Origin: Mauremys mutica
Taxonomy: Eukaryota; Chordata; Testudines; Geoemydidae
Direction: 5' to 3'
NCBI RefSeq assembly: GCF_020497125.1
Contig: NC_059075.1
Coordinates: 26,820,003-26,884,002 of the forward strand
Length of the DNA stretch: 64,000 nt
The notes beneath the pieces were generated by a model. That model did not search any database, was not told the origin of the DNA, and saw only the letters and a program-made list of their open reading frames with translations. Positions 47,658 to 57,594 of this stretch are shown in pieces. Each line of letters begins with the position of its first letter. Position 1 is the stretch's first letter. A program made the translations under genes and the position numbers.

Positions 47658-47787
47658 ATCATAGGAGTAGTCGTGTTAGTCTGGATCTGTAAAAAGCGAT
47701 AAAGAGTCCTGCGGCACCTTATAGATTAACAGACATATTGGAGCATAAGCTTTTGTGGGTGAATACTCACTTCATCAGATGCATGCC
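47658..47787 (-). mobile_element. Single PLE 3' end
   Basis: The complement of the PLE terminal segment, from GCATCTGATGA at 47783 to the end 'actaacacgactactcctat'. Unlike the three other loci it is not an inverted pair. Confidence 0.8.
47741..47778 (-). ncRNA. Hammerhead-ribozyme-like motif with intact CTGATGA core
   Basis: Minus strand: CTGATGA, stem GTGAGT/ACCCAC (one mismatch) with loop ATTC, then AAAA where the consensus is GAAA, then stem AGC/GCT with loop TTAT and C at the cleavage position. It is the best CUGAUGA core in the window, but the G-to-A change before AAA should impair it. Confidence 0.6.
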
Positions 47788-47789
47788 TC

Positions 47790-48489
47790 ATTATTTTTAA
47801 ATCAATCTAATCAATTCTGGGGGCTTGGCTCATGGTTTATCAATGCTTGGGGTTGGCACTACTTTACCTGTAAAATTACAGGTGCCAATGTGGAGATCTG
47901 ATTGAGTTTCCTTTGAAAATTTGCCTGTTGATGATTTACCCCAGGTTTGAGCTAATGATCTGAAACATCAGGCCAAATTCTACTCTTAGTCACACAAGTG
48001 GAACCACACTGATTTCATTCCTGTGAAATAGTATCAGTATAATATATATATATGGTGTCTCTATATGTAAGAAGTAATGGATTACCGTGTATGTACAATG
48101 CAATCATATGGAGTCAATGGAGTTGCACCAGGGTATATGAGAAGAGAATTCAACCCATAAAATTCAGGCAAAAGATCTAGTAAGGCCAAGAATACTGAGG
48201 GGCAAATCCTGAGTGGTGCTGAATAATTGCTTGATATCAGTGAAAGTTGTGATGCTCAGCGGCTCTCAGGATTTAGCCAGAAGTATTGAGAGAGGCTCTA
48301 GTCCCTGCTTATTCTTTGTATTGCCACAAAAATAAGGTACTAATGGTAAATGTATGATCTTCATAAATTGGATAAAGAAGCTTAAATCAATAAAATTAGA
48401 GTCAATAAAGACAATATGAAGTGGTTCACTTAGGAAAGGACTTACCTAATGCACAGTTACAGACTGTCTATGCAGTAGTTCCACAGAGG
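47790..48489. other. Unassigned sequence
   Basis: Includes a short (TA)n at about 48041. No recognised element. Confidence 0.4.
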
Positions 48490-48502
48490 AGAATAAAATG
48501 GT

Positions 48503-48832
48503 TACTTACCTGTACAATAACTGTGGTTCTTCAAAATGTGTTGCGCACATATACATTCCACTCTAGGTGTATATATGTCCAATGCATTCGAGTCAAAAGA
48601 CTTTTGCCAGCAGTACCACTAGGCCACACACTCGCCCCTGCTCTCCTTGTGCACCAAGTCAAGGGCATGATATGGGCATAGTTGCTGTCTCCTTCTCCAT
48701 TCCTTTGCACCACAGTCTATCTAATGTCTAAAGTAGCTGGGAAAGTGGGAGGTTTGTGGAATGTATATGTGCACGACACATCTTGAAGAACTACAATTAC
48801 TGTACAGGTAAGTAACCGTCTTTTCTCCTTTG
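48503..48832. repeat. DIRS inverted terminal segments
   Basis: 'ggttacttacctgtacaata' (48510) and the complement of 48757-48832, 'ggttacttacctgtacagta', are inverted copies about 73 bp long, separated by ~180 bp. Confidence 0.85.
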
Positions 48833-48962
48833 AGTGATTGCTCACTTATACTTTCCACTATAGGTGACTCACTGGCAGTTCCCTGACAAGTAATGGGACT
48901 CTAGATTATTTGAAACGAGTTTGCAACTCTGACTTGCCGAAGTTGGTGTTGTCTCATAAAGC

Positions 48963-49900
48963 TTAGTAATAGTGCCTGGAGAAGGTATGAATAGATGACC
49001 ATGTTGCTGCCTTGCAGCTATCTAGTACAGGACTGTTGCTCAGTAAGGCTGATGAAGTGGACTGAGTCCTAATAAAGTGGGCAGTTATCCCTGGTGAAGG
49101 AGAGACTTTAGCAAGGTCATAGCAAAGTTTAATGCAGTCTGAAATCCAATTCGAGATGCATTGAGCAGTAACTGTTTGGCCTTTAACTTTCTTGGCATAG
49201 GCCACAAAGAGCCTGGGGGAGGATCTGAATGATTTTGTGTGGTCCAAGTAGAATGCCAGGTAGAAGACTGTGGAGTCTTTGTTAAGCTTTGGAAGTGTGG
49301 GGTATGGGGAATAATACTGGAAGGTGGATGGCTTGATTGAGATGGAAAACTGATACTACCATGGGGATAAATTTAGAGAGTGGCCTAAGAGAAACTTTGT
49401 CTCAATGGAAGACCATGAAAGGAGTGTCCGCTAGGACAGCCTGAAGTTCTGAAAATCTCCTTGAAGAGATGATTGCAACCAGAAATGCTGTCTTGATAGG
49501 CAGTAGTGATAGTGAAGTTGTTGACAGAGGTTCAAAAGGGAAACCCATTAACCTAGATAGGACTAGATTGAGATCCCATGAAGGTAGTGGACTAGGAGAG
49601 AAGATGTTGACTAGACTCTTTAGAAATCTAGAAACCAAAAGGATGAGAAAAGATAGAAAAGCCATGCAGAGATAGAAGCCAAGTGGACTCTTAGTTTTTA
49701 TCCAGTATATGTGTAATCTCTGTGTGATTAGGCAGTAACTGGTGAGACTGCACCCAGGTCAAAAACCTCATCCATTGTATGATGTATGTAGCCCTAGTGG
49801 AGTCCTTTCTGCTGCTCACTAAAATGGCTGAGACCTCTCTGGAGCATAATCTCTTGGGAGTATTCAACCAGAAATCATCCATGCAGTGAGTTGGAGAGAC
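48963..49900 (-). pseudogene. DIRS tyrosine recombinase, broken
   Basis: This enzyme integrates the circular DIRS DNA by strand exchange. Going from N to C terminus on the minus strand: the core-binding segment 'SAILVSSRKDSTRATYI' (49882-49691), the catalytic-domain start 'KTAFLVAIISSRRFSELQA' (49665-49402), and the C-terminal part (49247-48963) with HxxR (GITAHFIR) and the tyrosine segment 'ATWSSIHTFSRHYY'. The catalytic Arg, His and Tyr positions of the C-terminal part are visible. Frames change between the three pieces, so it is not functional. Confidence 0.8.
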
Positions 49901-50259
49901 TAGAAGTAGGGATATAGAGACTTGCCCGGGTTTTGAGCCAGGAGATCCTTGAGTGGATGTAATTTATCAGGGGCTGGATGGAGAACTGAGGTAAGTCCAT
50001 GAACCATACTTTCTTCAACAAGCTGGTGCTCTGAGGCTTAATGTTGCCTCGTCTCTTTTCAGTTTCCTGAATACCCTCAGAATGAGAGTAACTGGAGGGA
50101 AAGCTCAGAGCAGATGATAGGACCAAGGAGGATGAAAGGCATCTGCAATGGAACCTGGGCTATAGCCCACTATGGAGCAAAATCTTCTGCATTTGTTGAA
50201 GTTGGTTGCAAATACCCCTGCTGTTGGAAGATCTGAAGGAGACTGTCCTTTCTGTTTAA

Positions 50260-50600
50260 TCACTCATGCTTGTCTATTAAGTCTCTGCTGAGGGGATCTG
50301 AAATAGTGTTCCTCACCCCTGGAGGGTGAAAGGCTTTCAGTGAGACCTTGTTTCTTATTCAGAGATTCCTCAGGTGGATCACTTCTTGGTACAGCTGAGA
50401 CAACCTTGCACCTCCCTGCTTGTTCAGTTAAAACATGGCAGTGGGAACTTGAACCAGTTGGCTCCCAACAGTGGACATAAATGTCTTGTAGGCTCAGTGA
50501 ATAGCTCGGAGCTCCAACAGATTTATGTGGAGCAACACCACCTGGGGTGACCCAAGAGCTTGCACCTGGAGTTGACTGAGATGGGCCACCCAGACTTTGA
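50260..50600 (-). pseudogene. DIRS RNase H domain, broken
   Basis: Minus-strand reading gives INLLELRAIH, then TAMF and LNKQGGAR, the hallmark RNase H wording of DIRS elements (TAMxYINKQGGAR). In-frame TGA and TAA interrupt it, and the Asp-Asn usually just before TAM is lost. It would degrade the RNA template during reverse transcription. Confidence 0.75.
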
Positions 50601-50621
50601 TGGATGTCTCTGTTACCAGAG

Positions 50622-50860
50622 TCATGGTACTAGTAGCCAAAAATGGAACCCCTTGCAGATGTTCGCTCCCAACTCCACAAGAAACTGCATTTCCTGAACC
50701 AATACAGTCACGAGAGATGAGTCCATGAAAAGGACAGGGGAAGTGGGTTGGGGAAGGGGAGGGACTTGAACTGGATGATGTATCCCTCCTTTATGGTGTT
50801 GAGCACCCAATTGTCCTATATGATCAGTTTCCAAGCACTGTAAAAGACAGATAGGCATTG
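50622..50860 (-). pseudogene. DIRS reverse transcriptase, N-terminal remnant only
   Basis: 'GGIHHPVQVPPLP' and 'SSLVTVLVQEMQFLVELG' match the segment that precedes the fingers and palm in DIRS reverse transcriptases. It then runs directly into the sequence upstream of RNase H (TLVTETSIKVWVAHLSQ), so the palm with its catalytic motif is missing, an internal deletion of roughly a kilobase. Confidence 0.65.
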
Positions 50861-52284
50861 TCTAAAGGGAGATGAGATATGGTTGGTGTTCTGTCCTTGA
50901 TGGAGCAATCAAAATTGCTTCAAAGCTGCCGTGATCTGACGAGAAGGGCCTGTTGTGGATGATGCCAATAGGCGATGTCAAGGAGGCTTAGTATTTCTTT
51001 TGAAGGTGTCCTGAGACCTCTGTTGACAAGAGGGTCTTTAGTACAGCTAAGCTTTAAACTGTTTCCTCTTTGTTACTGGGGTGTAAACCCAGAGTGAATG
51101 GAGGGTTGCTCAGAAATCTTTTAAGGTATGCATGATGTCATCCATTTTCTGGGGATACAGTTTGGACCCTTTGGAGGGTAACTCTTCAATGGAATTTTGC
51201 AGCTCCCTTGGGATGCAAAGGCTTGCAGCAAAGAGGAGTGCCTCATCGAGATGGCTGTAGCCATGGAGCATCAAGCCATGTCAGCAGCGTCAATGGCCAC
51301 TTGAAGCAAGGTTTGGGCAGTGAGGTGTCCTTCAGAAACTATGGCCAAGTACTGTTCTCTGTATTCCTCAGGCAATTTGTCTGTACATTTGGAGATTGCG
51401 CTGACCAATAAATAAAGGTGCATTCAGACAACAGTGTCTGGCAATTTGACATTCCAATCTGAAGGCTGGCAGCAGTCTAGGCCTTCATGCTACATAGGTC
51501 CAGTCTTTTAAACTCCTTGTGTTTAGGAGAGGCCATAGCCACAAGAGAGTCTAGAGTCGGGTGGGTAAACAAATCATCAAAGTCTTGCTGATGAACCTGA
51601 TAGTGTCTGTCTACCTGTTTGGCAGTGGGTGACACAAACCGGGTGTTTGCCAGAAGATTTTGGCTTCATTAATGGGAAGGGCGACCCTCCCTGGGGCAGG
51701 GGCCTGTAAGATATCTAGGAGCTTGTGTGGGTATCCTGTACAAGCTCTGCCTGCACTCCCAGAGATGTGGCCACCCTTCTCATAAGGGTCCTGGAACACT
51801 TTAAAATCTTCCTCCTCTGGAGATTGACAGCCTTGTCCAGGGAAGATCATGATGGGAGGAGGGGGGAGGGAGAGAATATCAAGTGGTTCCTCTGTTATCT
51901 TCCCTTCTTGCATAGGTTCCAGCAAAGGAGGAAGCTGATGGATGGTAGAAGGGGATTCTCTAGTATGGGTGAAGGCAATCTCCTTCTAGACTCAGAGGGG
52001 TAGCCGTGTTAGTCTGGTTCTGTAGAAGCAGCAAAGAATCCTGTGGCACCTTATAGACTAACAGACGTTTTGCAGCATGAGCTTTCGTGGGTGAATACCC
52101 ACTTCGTCGGATGCAAGTGGTGGAAATTTCCTGGGGCAGGTATATATAAGCAAGCAAGAAGCAAGCTAGAGATAACGAGGTTAGATCAATCAGGGTGGAT
52201 GAGGCCCTGTTCTAGCAGTTGAGGTGTGAAAACCAAGGGAGGAGAAACTGGTTCTGTAATTGGCAAGCCATTCACAGTCTTTGT

Positions 52285-52485
52285 TTAGTCCTGAGCTGAT
52301 GGTGTCAAATTTGCAGATGAACTGGAGCTCAGCAGTTTCTCTTTGAAGTCTGGTCCTAAAGTTTTTTGCTGTAGGATGGCCACCTTAAGATCTGCTATTG
52401 TGTGGCCAGGGAGGTTGAAGTGTTCTCCTACAGGTTTTTGTATATTGCCATTCCTAATGTCACAAAGGAATGGCAATATACAAAA
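52285..52485 (-). pseudogene. PLE GIY-YIG endonuclease C-terminal tail (left partner, frameshifted)
   Basis: Inverse of the right partner. It retains a little more upstream sequence (CDIRNGNIQKPVGEHF), so the 10-nt centre belongs to this copy. One A fewer in the A-run (6 instead of 7) shifts the frame, giving a different C-terminal end. Confidence 0.7.
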
Positions 52486-52732
52486 ACCTGTAGGAGAACA
52501 CTTCAACCTCCCTGGCCACACAATAGCAGATCTTAAGGTGGCCATCCTACAGCAAAAAAACTTTAGGACCAGACTTCAAAGAGAAACTGCTGAGCTCCAG
52601 TTCATCTGCAAATTTGACACCATCAGCTCAGGACTAAACAAAGACTGTGAATGGCTTGCCAATTACAGAACCAGTTTCTCCTCCCTTGGTTTTCACACCT
52701 CAACTGCTAGAACAGGGCCTCATCCACCCTGA
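52466..52732 (+). pseudogene. PLE GIY-YIG endonuclease C-terminal tail (right partner)
   Basis: It reads NGNIQKPVGEHFNLPGHTI, then LQFICKFDTISSGLNKD, and stops at TGA 52730-52732. The PVxxHFNxPGH segment is the conserved C-terminal part of the GIY-YIG endonuclease that PLEs use to nick the target. The rest of the ORF (reverse transcriptase, GIY-YIG core) is absent because of 5' truncation. Confidence 0.75.
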
Positions 52733-52811
52733 TTGATCTAACCTCGTTATCTCTAGCTTGCTTCTTGCTTGCTTATATATACCTGCCCCAGGAAATTTCC
52801 ACCACTTGCAT

Positions 52812-52849
52812 CCGAAGAAGTGGGTATTCACCCACGAAAGCTCATGCTG
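52812..52849 (+). ncRNA. Hammerhead-like motif in PLE end (right partner), degenerate
   Basis: CCGAAGA core, stem GTGGGT/ACCCAC with loop ATTC, GAAA, stem AGC/GCT, but G at the cleavage position. The inverse copy is at about 52073-52110 on the minus strand, with core CCGACGA. Confidence 0.5.
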
Positions 52850-54055
52850 CAAAACGTCTGTTAGTCTATAAGGTGCCACAGGATTCTTTGCTGCTCCTTC
52901 TAGACTGGGACTCCAGTAAGGCCAGAGGGGATATTCCACTCTTAACTGCCCATGGTGATAGGAACCATATGGGGCATCCTTGTAAGAGTGCCAGTCAGGG
53001 ATTTTAGATTTAGTATCTCCAGAACAAGGTCTATACAGTGATCTAAAAGACCTCAGAAGGGATATTAGTCACTCATAGTTCAAGTCCAAAAAGGAGTTGC
53101 AACTCTCCTTGGTAAATTGAAAACAGTCCCAACTGGCATTTGTGGAGGTTTCAATGTTGGAGAAACCCAGTGCTTCCCTATTGGCACGGACAGAGAGGAA
53201 GTGTCCAAGGGAGTCAGCAGCAGTGGTTCAGGCAGCCAAAACACCAATAGCTAAGTTGCTGCTGATGGAGCCATCATAATGATCAATATCATTGATGGCA
53301 CCAGCGGTGTTGAGACTGAGACCATCGGTGCTGGATGGTGCAACAAAGGAAAGTCTGATACTGGCAAATGCAAGAAGTCCTTCCATGCAAAGAAGGCCCA
53401 TGGAGTAGAAGGTACCTAAAAAGTTAAGTTTTCATCTAGCTGAGCCAACGGTACTGTGCCAATGGTGCTAGCATTGATGGTGCTGCAGAGAAAGGACCCA
53501 GTAATGGTGAAGACACTGGTCCTTAATGGTCCAGAGGAACTGGAGTCTACAGTGCCTGCAAGCAGTCCTCGGCACTGGAGGACTCACTCGAAGCCTGTGT
53601 GATGAAGGGTGGGACTTGACCATTTGTGAGGCGCAGACAAGGCTAGTTTAGAGCACTTTGAGGAGGTTGCTGGGGAAGAGGAGGAATGGTTTCTCTCTTC
53701 AGATTTAGGATCGAAAGCCAGGTGTTCCAAGGGGGCACTTCTTGTGAATGAAGTGTCTGTTCTCTTATGGTCAGGGTCTGGTTCTGAAGAAGGATGCATC
53801 ACCTCCTCCATAAGGTGGTCTTTTGAGGTGGAAATCCCTCTATTTCTTGTTTGTTCCAGTAAGAAAGGAAGTACAAATCGAACATTTGTCCCTCATCAAG
53901 ACAAATTAAGCAGCTTTTGTGCCTATCCATGAAAGGGATCACCTCCCTACGCATTGCACACTGCCTGGACCCTGTGGGGTTTTCAGGTTAAATCCACCAG
54001 TTCTTGGACTAACTATACTAAAATTAAACTAGAACTAAGAACTATATACTAGAAC

Positions 54056-54441
54056 TTGAAGAACTAGGGGTCACCAAATGAAATTAATCGACAGCAGGTT
54101 TAAAACAAACAAAAGGAAGTATTTCTTCACACAATGCACAGTCAACCTGTGGAATTTTTTTTTGACAGAGGATGTTGTGAAGGCCAAGACTAGAACAGGG
54201 TTCAAAAAAGAACTAGATAAATTCATGAAGGATAGATCCATCAATGGCTATTAGCCAGGATGGACAGGGATGGTGTCCCTAGCCTTTGTTTGCCAGAAGC
54301 TAGGAATGGGTGACAGGGCATGGATCACTTGATGATTACCCGTTCTATTCATTCCCTCTGGGGCACCTGGCATTGTCCACTGTCAGAAGACAGGATGCTG
54401 GGCTAAATGGACCTTTGGTCTGACCCAGTATGGCTGTTCTT
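54056..54441 (+). mobile_element. CR1 LINE 3' end inserted in DIRS
   Basis: 'ggggtcaccaaatgaaatta', 'gcaggtttaaaacaaacaaa', 'aactagataaattcatgaag', 'ggatgctgggctaaatggac' and 'cagtatggctgttcttac' are the turtle CR1 3' wording, plus strand. The left flank 'gaacttgaagaact' and right flank 'agaagaactcttt' appear to be DIRS sequence. Confidence 0.85.
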
Positions 54442-54714
54442 ACAGTAAGAAGAACTCTTTATGAAGGCTGGTGTACTGAAGCTAAACAACTATGGGGCAG
54501 TCCAACTCTCATCACAAGTGATGAGACGGAACTGAGAGAGAGGTGGGAGCCACTCCTCTTTTATGCCCTCAGTTCAGCATACAAGGAGAGCAGGGAATGT
54601 GCAGCACCCAGTAGTGCTGCCCTGCTGGTAAAAATTTCTGACTCCAGCACACTCTGTGCATATATACCTACAGTTGAAGGTATCTGTGCACAGTCACTCG
54701 AAAGAGGACTAGGA

Positions 54715-55250
54715 GTTATAATGCCTGGAAGACCAAGGAGGAGTTATTATCATGAGAAGCTTTACTCATTTTAACCAGTACAAGAACAAGAATTACTATG
54801 TATAAATCAAGGGTATTTATACACCTTACTTGGCAACAGTTGGGCCCAAGTGGGATACAGTTTCAGGCTTCAATAGGAGTACCAGGGCTGCTTTCAGACT
54901 TGGCCCCTGTACTTTATAAAAGACAGAAACTGAAGAAAGCACAGAAAAAAACCAAAAGTAGTTCAAGATTTGAAAAGTAGGGTCTGTGATGGACATTTCG
55001 GGAAATGGGCATTGTTCACCCTATGGAAAAAAGGATGGAAAGAGGACATGGTTACAGTCTACGGCTACATAAAGGGATATTAAAAAGACCCCTTATTTTC
55101 ATTAATTGATGAAGATACAAGAAGAAGAAGATGGGGTATAAACAGACAGAATCTTGTTTGAACAGATGTACACACACACCCCCACATATAATCCAAACTC
55201 ATTCTTCTCCTAGTGTCTATAACCCTTCTGCCAGGTGCCTGAGATCTAGG
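54715..55250. other. Unassigned sequence
   Basis: No recognised gene. A short run of CA is at about 55170. Confidence 0.4.
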
Positions 55251-55254
55251 ATCC

Positions 55255-55730
55255 AGCAAGCTGGGAGGGTCCAAGAGCTCAGGCTGCAACCCGAGTCTGA
55301 ATGTCTACACCAGTGGTCCTCAAAGTCAGTCCGCCACTTGTTCAGGGAAAGCCCCTGGCGGGCCAGACCGATTTGTTTACCTGCTGTGTTCGCAGGTTCG
55401 GCCGATCGTGGCTCCCACTTTCCACGGTTCGCCGCTCCAGGCCAATGGGGGCTGCGGGAACAGCAGCCAACACATCCCTCGGCCCGCACTGCTTCCCTCA
55501 GCCCCCCTTGGCCTTGCGCGGCAAACCACGGCCAGTGGGAGCCATGATCGGCTGAACCTGCAGACGCGGCTGGTAAACAAACCAACCTGGCCCGCCAGGG
55601 GCTTTCCCTGAACAAGTGGTGGACCGACTTTGAGAACCACTGGTCTACACCACAATTAAACAGCCCCTTAGCCCGAGCCCCACAAGCCTGAGACAGCTGG
55701 CATGGGCCAGCTGTAGTATAGACATGCCCT
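55255..55730. mobile_element. MITE split by a hAT element
   Basis: Sequence either side of the hAT insertion joins as '...ccgagtctgaatgtctacac' + 'cacaattaaacagcccctta ... gtagtatagacatgccct', a dispersed MITE-like repeat ending in the GTCTA type terminus. The left boundary is approximate. Confidence 0.5.
55311..55642. mobile_element. hAT-type hairpin MITE with 8-bp target duplication
   Basis: The ends CAGTGGTCCTCAAAGTC and CAGTGGTTCTCAAAGTC (complement of the right end) are hAT-type. GTCTACAC flanks both sides exactly (55303-55310 and 55643-55650), the 8-bp duplication of the superfamily. The whole 332 bp is palindromic: the left half pairs with the right half along nearly all of its length, with ~85-90% identity by eye. 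The open frames on both strands are mirror products of this and not genes. Confidence 0.9.
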
Positions 55731-55734
55731 CAGG

Positions 55735-57060
55735 CTTTAGGCCACGAGGATTACACTAGTAACTCAAAAAACTAAACAAAAGTCTTGCCCAAGATCAAGC
55801 TGTCTTCCCAAGCTTGGCTGTTTCTAGGAATTTCTCTATCCCAGAACCTAGCTCCCTCTTTCCCATACAGACAGTCCAACCCCCTGTATGTTGTGATTGA
55901 GGATAACAGGATCCCCCTTCCACTATGAGTCTGCAGTAATTACTATACGTTTATTGCCGGATTCTAGATCCTTAGGTTTGAGTGACTCACCAAAGGAGTT
56001 CTCCTCTCCTTCCCAGGATCTTAGAAACTGTCACTCTGTTACCATCAATACAGGGCTTAAGATGCAGCAGGGAAAAGTGAGGTTAAGAAGATAGAAAGAG
56101 CTGCAGACTATAAAGACATCTAGGCAATGGAACAATTTGCTGTTTAGGTTGTGGATGGCTAGATCAGTGACAACTGAGAAATAATGAAATCAGTTCAGCC
56201 ACAAGGCAGGAGGATGTATTAGATGACCCGTAAGCGGTCCTTTCAAAACATGATGATTTTATAAAGTGTGAAGGGATCAAGGAAAATGATTAAGTAAATA
56301 AATTTAAAATGTGCTCTCTAAATATATAACGATGATGGTGGTTGTAGCATGTATTTCTAAAGTACCCATCTTTCTCCACTCAGTCTGGGCCTGCTTGCAA
56401 AAAAATTTTCACGGACAAAACCTACCTCAGCACAAATTATTTTCAAGAGCCATTTGAATTGAGCTGTTATAAGCAAATATATAGCCAGGATTAATTACTG
56501 AGCTATTTGTAATTTTCTCTCCTGGTGCATCCCATGACTAGAGGTGCATGACATGGCAAATTTTTGTCTTTGATAATGAGCACATCACTTCTCAAGAGTG
56601 CAGCAAACAAAACAGAAACTAATTTGTAACTGCGACTAATCAGGCATCTGCAGGCAATGAGAAACTTCCATCAGTGTCCTTCATGGGTCTCTTACCGCTT
56701 TATGTTGCTGCATAGGATTATTCATTTTGTGAGGTAACCTCACTGACTCCATACACCTCAGTGGAGTTACAGCAGGATTGAATTTGGCTCTGGCCCAGGT
56801 CATCAAGGTATTTGGGCTCCTAATTTCCATGGATTTCAGTATGCAGTATTGTGATTTCAGGGAAGTTAGGAGCCTAAATACATTTGAGGACGTGGGCCGA
56901 CGTGAATTGAAGCTAGTTTTTGAAACTACTAAACAAGAGAGAGGGCTGGAAAATGGCAATAAACAAACAAACATCACACAAAGCTTTATGGGAAAATGTG
57001 TATCTTGTCAAAAGCTTGAAATTTTGAGAAAATTCCACAGCTTCACTAAACACGGCATAG
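55735..57060. other. Unassigned; decayed palindromic-repeat wording at 56740-56885
   Basis: 'atttgggctcctaatttcca' and 'aagttaggagcctaaataca' are inverted, in the style of the other ancient palindromic repeats. No other recognised feature. Confidence 0.35.
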
Positions 57061-57062
57061 GA

Positions 57063-57589
57063 GCTTGATGCAGAAATTAGTAGTTGAGTTTCTATGGCCT
57101 GTGTCATGCAGGAGGTCAGCTGAAATGATCATAATGGTCTCTTCTGGCCTTCACATCTATAAAGCGATAAATGATGACGAATTTATATGATTATAGATAT
57201 ATTTATATATCTGCTACATCTCAGACCACCAGTTTTATTGTTGGGAAGACGGCTAAAGTGCTGATATTTAGATTGTTAGAGACTATCAAGAACATGGTGG
57301 CTAAGTAGCCATCCATCCAACCAACCAGATCTTTAGCTATTCAGTCAGAAGTGTATACTATACAAAAAAAGCAATTCAGACAATTCTCTCTCATTAGAAA
57401 AGTGGGATTCGTTCTGGCAGCGTCGTTATTTGAACTGTAACATTTGGTTAATATATAAAAGTCATATAAATTCTTCATCATTCATCGCTTTATAGATGTT
57501 AAGTCCAAAAGGGACCATTATGATCATCTCACCTGACCTCCTGCATGACACTGGCCATAGAACCTCAACCATTAATTTCTGCATCAAGC
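57063..57589. repeat. Inverted pair of CR1 3' ends, 128-bp arms
   Basis: 57063-57190 (CR1 on +) and 57462-57589 (CR1 on -) are reverse complements of exactly equal length, about 88% identical by eye, with a 271-bp spacer. The inner ends share 'ataaagcgat(a/g)aatgatga' and 'gaatttatatga', which does not look like the usual CR1 terminal repeats. Confidence 0.8.
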
Positions 57590-57594
57590 CCGTA

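Larger units (their letters stand above)
51993..52893. mobile_element. Inverted pair of PLE 3' ends with endonuclease tail (430-bp-arm palindrome)
   Basis: The arms 52027-52455 and 52466-52895 are near-identical reverse complements (a 6/7 A-run indel and very few substitutions) around the 10-nt centre AATGTCACAA. The left partner carries an extra ~34 nt terminus (CAGAGGGGTAGCCGTGTTAG). The 13-bp duplication CTCCTTCTAGACT flanks the whole (51980-51992 and 52894-52906). Each arm encodes the C-terminal tail of the PLE GIY-YIG endonuclease. It interrupts DIRS gag and is therefore younger than the DIRS copy. Confidence 0.9.
50950..53935 (-). pseudogene. DIRS gag-like region, broken and split by a PLE pair
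   Basis: Minus-strand fragments include an acidic/serine-rich N-terminal part (53811-53584) and 'APGRVALPINEAKIFWQTP' (51925-51611), the conserved DIRS gag segment. Between them 53150-53560 is rich in GGTGC/GGCAC triplet-like wording, as in the low-complexity part of DIRS gag. Several stops and frameshifts are present. The PLE insertion at 51981-52906 lies within it. Confidence 0.6.
48490..54712 (-). mobile_element. DIRS-type tyrosine-recombinase retrotransposon, interrupted and decayed
   Basis: Minus strand, 5' to 3': 5' terminus (about 54712-54450), gag-like region, start of reverse transcriptase, RNase H, tyrosine recombinase, then inverted termini. The 3' part shows the DIRS hallmark: the terminal segment 48503-48575 is inverted relative to 48757-48832, and 48826-48890 is complementary in style to the 5' terminus at 54655-54712. 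These are the terminal repeats and internal complementary region used to circularise. Two later insertions split it: a PLE pair (51993-52893) in gag and a CR1 (54056-54441) near the 5' end. The reverse-transcriptase palm is deleted. Confidence 0.8.

Noticed and set aside
52285..52732. Two nearly identical 'proteins' on opposite strands
   Set aside because: They are mirror readings of the PLE palindrome; only the endonuclease tail in each arm is meaningful.
55131..55655. Six overlapping open frames of 67-138 codons
   Set aside because: All are products of the palindromic GC-rich hAT element.
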